A stretch of DNA of 64,000 nucleotides from the NCBI RefSeq assembly GCF_024679245.1, contig NC_090174.1, positions 43,470,188 to 43,534,187 of the forward strand, given 5' to 3'. The stretch is from Pseudorasbora parva (taxonomy: Eukaryota > Chordata > Actinopteri > Cypriniformes > Gobionidae). The notes under the pieces are model-generated. The model was not told where the DNA came from. It made no database searches and saw only the letters and a list, made by a program, of their open reading frames with translations. Shown here one piece after another: positions 59,465 through 64,000 of the stretch (the stretch's first letter is position 1; every line of letters begins with the position of its first letter). The translations under genes were made by a program, and so were the position numbers.

Positions 59465-59905
59465 GGATTTAAGTGACTTTGAATGTTTGTTGTTGCCAGA
59501 CCTGAGTATTTCAGACACTGCTGATCTACTGGGATTTTCACACACAACCAGCTCTAAGGTTTACAGCATGAATCCATCTCAGTGGTTTAGCTGGCGGTGG
59601 TGTAATTGGGTGGGGGGCTGGGGGACATTGCCACACTTGGCACACTTTGGGACTCCTAGTAGCAATTGAGCAACGTTTAGATGACACAGCCTACCAGAGT
59701 ATTGTTGATGACCATGTTCATCCCTTTATAACCACAGTGTACCACAGTATATAATAGAGTACTTTTAGGATGTGGTGGAATGGGAGATCACTGAAGTGCA
59801 GCTGAAAAAACACCTTGTTGAATCTATGCCACAAAAAGGAGTTCTGAATGCAAAAGAGGGTCCAACCTGGTACAATATTTAGTGGCTGGTGAGTATATAA
59901 AAAAA
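59465..59905 (+). mobile_element. Internally deleted Tc1-like transposon remnant
   Basis: The segments GTATTTCAGACACTGCTGATCTACTGGGATTTTC, CTTGGCACACTTTGGGACTCC, TACCAGAGTATTGTTGATGACCATGTTCATCCC and CCTTGTTGAATCTATGCCACAAA are recognisable pieces of a Tc1-family transposase gene in order, with the middle missing. The right end is AGTGGCTGGTGAGTATA. It is distinct from the two Tc1-like elements at 32486 and 41050. Confidence 0.7.
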
Positions 59906-59981
59906 CAGAAAACAATATTTTTTAATAATAATATTTCACAATATTACTGTTTATTGTATTTTTGATCAAATAAATGCAGCA

Positions 59982-60664
59982 TTAAAGCTACACTATGTAA
60001 CTTTTCCATCCGCTAAAGAGCACCTATTCAAAACAAAGGTGTAGTTTGATGACACCAGGTTTGAGCTCAGAATCTTGGGACGTGTGGTCTTCACCTCACA
60101 GCCAGTGGAAAAGAATCAGGATAGGACTCGGGCAGAAATCATGTTCATGAATGTGGTTATTAACATTACTGTAGTGTGAAGCAGAACAGGGCCGAGTGTT
60201 GTGGAGCTGAGCAAGGCCGCTGGAGCGATTGTTACGCAAACACACTCCTCATGAGCAGCGGACTTTTATTATGATGGGACAGTCGTCGGTGCCATTTCCG
60301 CTTTTCCGATCATGAGTATGAGGAAACACAGTTCTGTTTATCATATCAAATACATTTAAGTGTGTTTAAAACTGTTATGATGTTACTCTGCGCGTACGTT
60401 CAGCGGCTGCTGTAATACTTGTTGCACTGCTAAGAGTAAAGCGTTTCTGCCAAATAACACCGGAAACCAAGAGTAACACAGATATGATGCAATTGACAGG
60501 CGACTCCCTCAGACATCCCGGCTCCTTTGTTAAAATATAAATTTTCTCACAATTTAATGTTCGAAACATTTGGGATATTGTAAGAACTCAACTTTACAAA
60601 ATATATAACACTGTTTTTTTGTTGTTGATATTTTACTGCAAAATCTTACATTGTGCACCTTTAA
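59982..60664. mobile_element. TTAA-flanked MITE
   Basis: TTAA at 59982-59985 and 60661-60664 flanks AGCTACACTATGTAACTTTT on the left and TTACATTGTGCACCT on the right, which are partly inverted. The interior has no transposase. It is similar in ends to 14616-15070. Confidence 0.65.
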
Positions 60665-60783
60665 TAAACATGGAACTTTTTTCAGAAACATTAAATATCT
60701 TATGGACCACAAATACATTTCACTCTAAAGATAACATTTTAAAGAATACTGTATTTTAAATATCCCTACAGGTCTCTTATGGT

Positions 60784-61110
60784 CTTCTTCTTCTTTTGGC
60801 TTTTCCCTTCAGGGGTCGCCACAGTGAAATCATCTGCCTCCATCTAATCCTATCCTCTGTATCTTCTTCTCTCAGACCGACTACCTTCATGTCCTCCTTC
60901 ACTACGTCCATAATCCTCCTCTTTGGTCTTCCTCTTGACCTCCTGCCTGGCAGCTCTAACCTCAGCATCCTTTTACCGATATATTCACTCTCCCTCCTCT
61001 GAACATGTCCAAACCATCTTAACTTGGCCTCTCTAACTTTGTCTCCAAAACATCTCACATGTGCTATCCCTCTGATGTACTCATTCCTGATCCTATCCAT
61101 CCTCGTCACT
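60784..61110 (-). mobile_element. 5'-truncated LINE 3' end
   Basis: Minus-strand open frame with the conserved LINE C-terminus RWFGHVQRRESEYIGKRMLR, LELPGRRSRGRPKRR, MDVVKEDMKVVGLREED and RWRQMISLWRP, followed by an A/G-rich (AAGAAGAAGA) tail at 60784-60800. It is flanked by a near-perfect 19-bp direct repeat at 60765-60783 and 61111-61129, fitting target-primed insertion of a truncated copy. The clade is not assigned. Confidence 0.75.
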
Positions 61111-61780
61111 CCTACAGCTCTCTTATGGTATTCTTTAGTTTTCCTTGGACTTTTTGTACTTGTAGCTTTATACTTCTTATTTACAGGTTGTAAAATAAGA
61201 CTATACATTTATGGAGATTAACACTGTCCTCAAACCATCACATGGGAATTTCATGTCCCCAGGTCACTGTGTTCTGCCTTGAGATCTGAATGCGTGACAG
61301 CGTCAGTCAGTACAACTCAGTTGCTCTCATTTGCCTCCTGTATTTGCCAAGTGAGGCTTCATTCACGCTCATTTTCTTTTCACACATTAGCAGCATACGT
61401 TGGCCAAGTGATTTCATCATCGGCGCTCGTTCCACTGATCCCTCCACTGGGCACTGTATGTGACTTATTGGGTTACATGCGATGGCCTGGCCCACCTTTG
61501 CCTTCGGCATTAGCCTGACACGCACATGTAGATAAGGGGTGAAAAGGGGTGAATACACGCAAATTCCTTCTCACAAAAAGGAAACACTTTACCAACAAAA
61601 AAGGCCTTGAATGGAGCTGCAATTACTGAAATGTAGATATTTGATACTTTTTTGTTTGTTTGTTTTAAATGAAATGTACATTTTCCAGTATTTATATGTT
61701 GAGAAATGGTTAATAGGGTATATAACATGCATAAACAAGTGTAATTTAAAACAGCCATATCTCCAGGACTATATGGAAGT

Positions 61781-64000
61781 TTAGACGTCTTCTTCCACAG
61801 GCTGACCTGACTTCAATTTTAAAATCACCTGTGAAGTACACATACTGTTAATGAGACATACATATGTGCTTACACAGTAAAAAGGTACGATTTTTGGTAA
61901 ATAATGTACATACCTCTTTCAGCTGAGCAATTTCCTTGCTGTCTATGTTCCTTTGAGCGTTGTTGGTGATGGCTTTCACTCGAGTTGCATATCTGGAAGA
62001 TTTTAAATATTGTATTACTGTATATTCCTTTAATAACAGCCTTTATGCAGCTAAACTATATCAAATTGTATGCTTAGCTTACTCAATATTTCAAATTAAG
62101 AACAGAAAACTTAGTGTGGTACAAAATCTAAAGTTACAAACTTATTCTTGAAGTTTATTAACATATGTAATGGATTTCCTTTTTAGTTCTGCTAACTATT
62201 TAAGGTTTACAGTGATATGAAGTGAGGTCCAAACATTTTTTATTTAAACCTAAGGGTGAGAATTTTTGATGTAAAACATCTTAATTATGAAGCAAATTTA
62301 ATTTCAGCTATAAAGCAGCTCCACAGAAGTGTCATCATTCAGGTCAATCAATTAAGGTCAATGTTGTTTCAGTTCATTTACATTATTAATGTTGAAAATT
62401 TTATTCATTATGAAATGTTTCATTCATTCTGTAAGCAGCTCTGCAAAAGGCAACGTTTTAGCTCAATCAGCTCAAATCATTAGCTCAAATCAGTTAAATT
62501 CTGTTCTGTAACAGTGTCAATGTTTCAAAGTTAGAGTCATTGTCCAGTTCAATTCAGTTCAAATTTGGTTGTTATCAGTGTAAGTGCAGTTAATGATTCC
62601 ATTATCCAAAGGTGACAGTGGTAAGGATGAGCCTGGTACTGCTATTCATTTTGGTGATTGAACATGTAAGGTACAGGCAAGGTATTTGGTTCTCACATGA
62701 GCGAGGTGAGAGTCTCATCCAGGTTGCAGTCAGAGGGAGCGATGTTGAGGAACATGAGGGTCTTGGCATTGCCCCCCAGTGAGTCCTGCATGAGCTGGGT
62801 CAGTTTGTTGTTACGGTAGGGCACGTGAGGCTGCTCCATTGACAAAGCTGAAATTACATCTCCCAGAGCACTCAGAGATTTGTTAATAGCGTTTGCCTCC
62901 TGGGAAGAAACACACACAATGTGGGACAAAGATTGTCATGACTGGTATAAATAAAATGATAAAAGACTATAGGATAATAAGATTATATTGACTACAATTG
63001 GGGGAAAAAATACACTTTAATAAGTAAATATTTTGACATTTTAAGTCACACTTAAAATATCTTTGCCTTAAACAAATTTAAAATATATATAAAAAGTTAT
63101 TAAAGTAGTATTTGTAAGAAAAACAGTTGAAAAAAAATTAAATGATAAAAAATATATTGTTATAGAAAAGGCAAAAACAGTATTTGGAAACTTTGGGGTT
63201 GTCAAACTTTGTGTTTTTTAAGTGATGCTAGTGTATTCTCTAATAATTCACTTTATATACTGTACAGTAATATTATTGATTTGAATGCACTGACACTGTT
63301 GGATGAGAACAAAACTTGGACTTGAACCAGATGATGATGATGACCAATGTTTTCAGCAGACATGCTTTATAACTGATTTAACTTTGTTTCATAATGGATG
63401 AATTTTGCAACTGAATTGAATCAACATGATCTAACTCAAAGTGAAAAACTACACTATTGCCTTCTGTAGAGCTGCTTATAGCTAAATCAAACTATAAATT
63501 ATTAACATTACAGTTATTGAATCAAGCTAAATCGACACTGAACTGACTTCATCTGAATGACACTATTGTCTATTTTCGAGCTGCTTTACAGCATAATTGA
63601 ATTATGTTTTTGATTCTGTTATTGTCCTGTTTATCACTGTAAAGTTGCTTTGAAACATTAAAAATAAAAGTGACTTGACATATTCAGTGAAACAGCAACA
63701 AAAAAAGCCATCATGTATTTTTCAATTTTGGTTTAGGTACTTCCATATTAAATGTGACACGTTGTAATAATGACTGTCCAACATCTCAGGTGCACATAAA
63801 AGCCAACATGAAGTGTCCAAATACTTTCTGGGGCTACTGTAAATCAGCTTTTAAAAAACCTTCAGCTGGTCATCTTTGGCCCCGGTTTTTGCTGCTCGTT
63901 CACTTCCTGCCAGGTCCACCAGACTGAGCTTCCCAAAACTTACACTTCCATTGGTGAGATTTCGACTCTCAATCATGATGCCAATAATCAGGTGAGAGCG
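61781..64000 (-). CDS. Kinesin-14, C-terminal motor domain, 3' part of gene (KCBP-like)
   Basis: Four minus-strand exons (64000-63860, 62899-62697, 61992-61914, 61828-61781) encode the last 156 residues; the gene continues beyond the right edge. Switch I ends [12 protein letters not shown], switch II is [12 protein letters not shown], then [59 protein letters not shown] and [17 protein letters not shown]. The protein ends [10 protein letters not shown]. The motor lies at the very C-terminus, which defines kinesin-14 (minus-end-directed, spindle or cytoplasmic transport). The SKEIAQLKE tail after the motor resembles the kinesin-like calmodulin-binding protein (KCBP) subgroup more than KIFC1 or KIFC3, as judged from memory. 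Any MyTH4/FERM domains would be off-window. Splicing is canonical and phases sum correctly. Confidence 0.85.
62900..63859 (-). other. Kinesin intron
   Basis: Between the switch-II exon and the [13 protein letters not shown] exon. AT-rich. It contains weakly similar GAGCTGCTT(A/T)... segments (63465-63480, 63580-63600) also seen at 62300-62460 in the next intron, apparently a diffuse low-copy repeat. No other feature. Confidence 0.6.

Noticed and set aside
60777..61208. 143-aa Arg-rich protein on the minus strand
   Set aside because: The sequence RWFGHVQRR...MDVVKEDMKVVG is a standard LINE tail, flanked by a target-site duplication, not a host gene.

Overview
ORGANISM. The window is nuclear DNA of a ray-finned fish, most likely a cyprinid or close otophysan. 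The evidence is vertebrate intron/exon structure, AT-rich composition with long (TA)n and (CA)n tracts, and fish-type mobile DNA (DIRS-like tyrosine-recombinase retrotransposon, three Tc1-like elements, an L2-type LINE, an HE1-type SINE, TTAA-flanked and hAT-like MITEs). Species is not resolvable by eye. LAYOUT. (1) 1-3360: decayed DIRS-like retrotransposon with its internal complementary region and right inverted repeat, then a (TA)n hairpin. (2) 3360-9440: no convincing gene; MITE-like repeats and one weak candidate noncoding exon. (3) 9440-16800, minus strand: zfand5, complete (213 aa, five coding exons plus a noncoding first exon under a GC-box promoter). (4) 16800-23000: intergenic, repeat-rich. 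(5) 23024-34332, plus: tmc1, complete (972 aa, 20 coding exons). (6) 34333-38019: intergenic repeats. (7) 38020-48694, plus: tmc2, complete (985 aa, 20 coding exons). (8) 50000-55500, plus: a CYP1-family P450, called cyp1d1 (512 aa, six coding exons plus a noncoding exon). (9) 55600-61200: large MITEs, a Tc1 remnant and a truncated LINE. (10) 61781-64000, minus: last four exons of a C-terminal-motor kinesin-14, running off the right edge. HOW THE GENES RELATE. tmc1 and tmc2 encode the two pore-forming subunits of the hair-cell mechanotransduction channel. Here they lie head-to-tail about 3.7 kb apart, and from the fifth coding exon on their exon lengths and phases are almost identical, the mark of an old tandem duplication. 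In human they are on different chromosomes (9q21 and 20p13). zfand5 head-to-head with tmc1, with a CYP1D gene nearby, resembles human 9q21.13 (ZFAND5, TMC1 and, as I recall, the pseudogene CYP1D1P). The genes are physically linked rather than one pathway: ZFAND5 is a ubiquitin/proteasome adaptor, CYP1D1 a monooxygenase, and the kinesin a minus-end motor. All exon boundaries were placed by hand from GT/AG sites, and reading frames were checked by summing exon lengths. I did not find a previously undescribed biological system; the most notable features are the intact tmc1-tmc2 pair, the KCBP-like kinesin end and the DIRS architecture.
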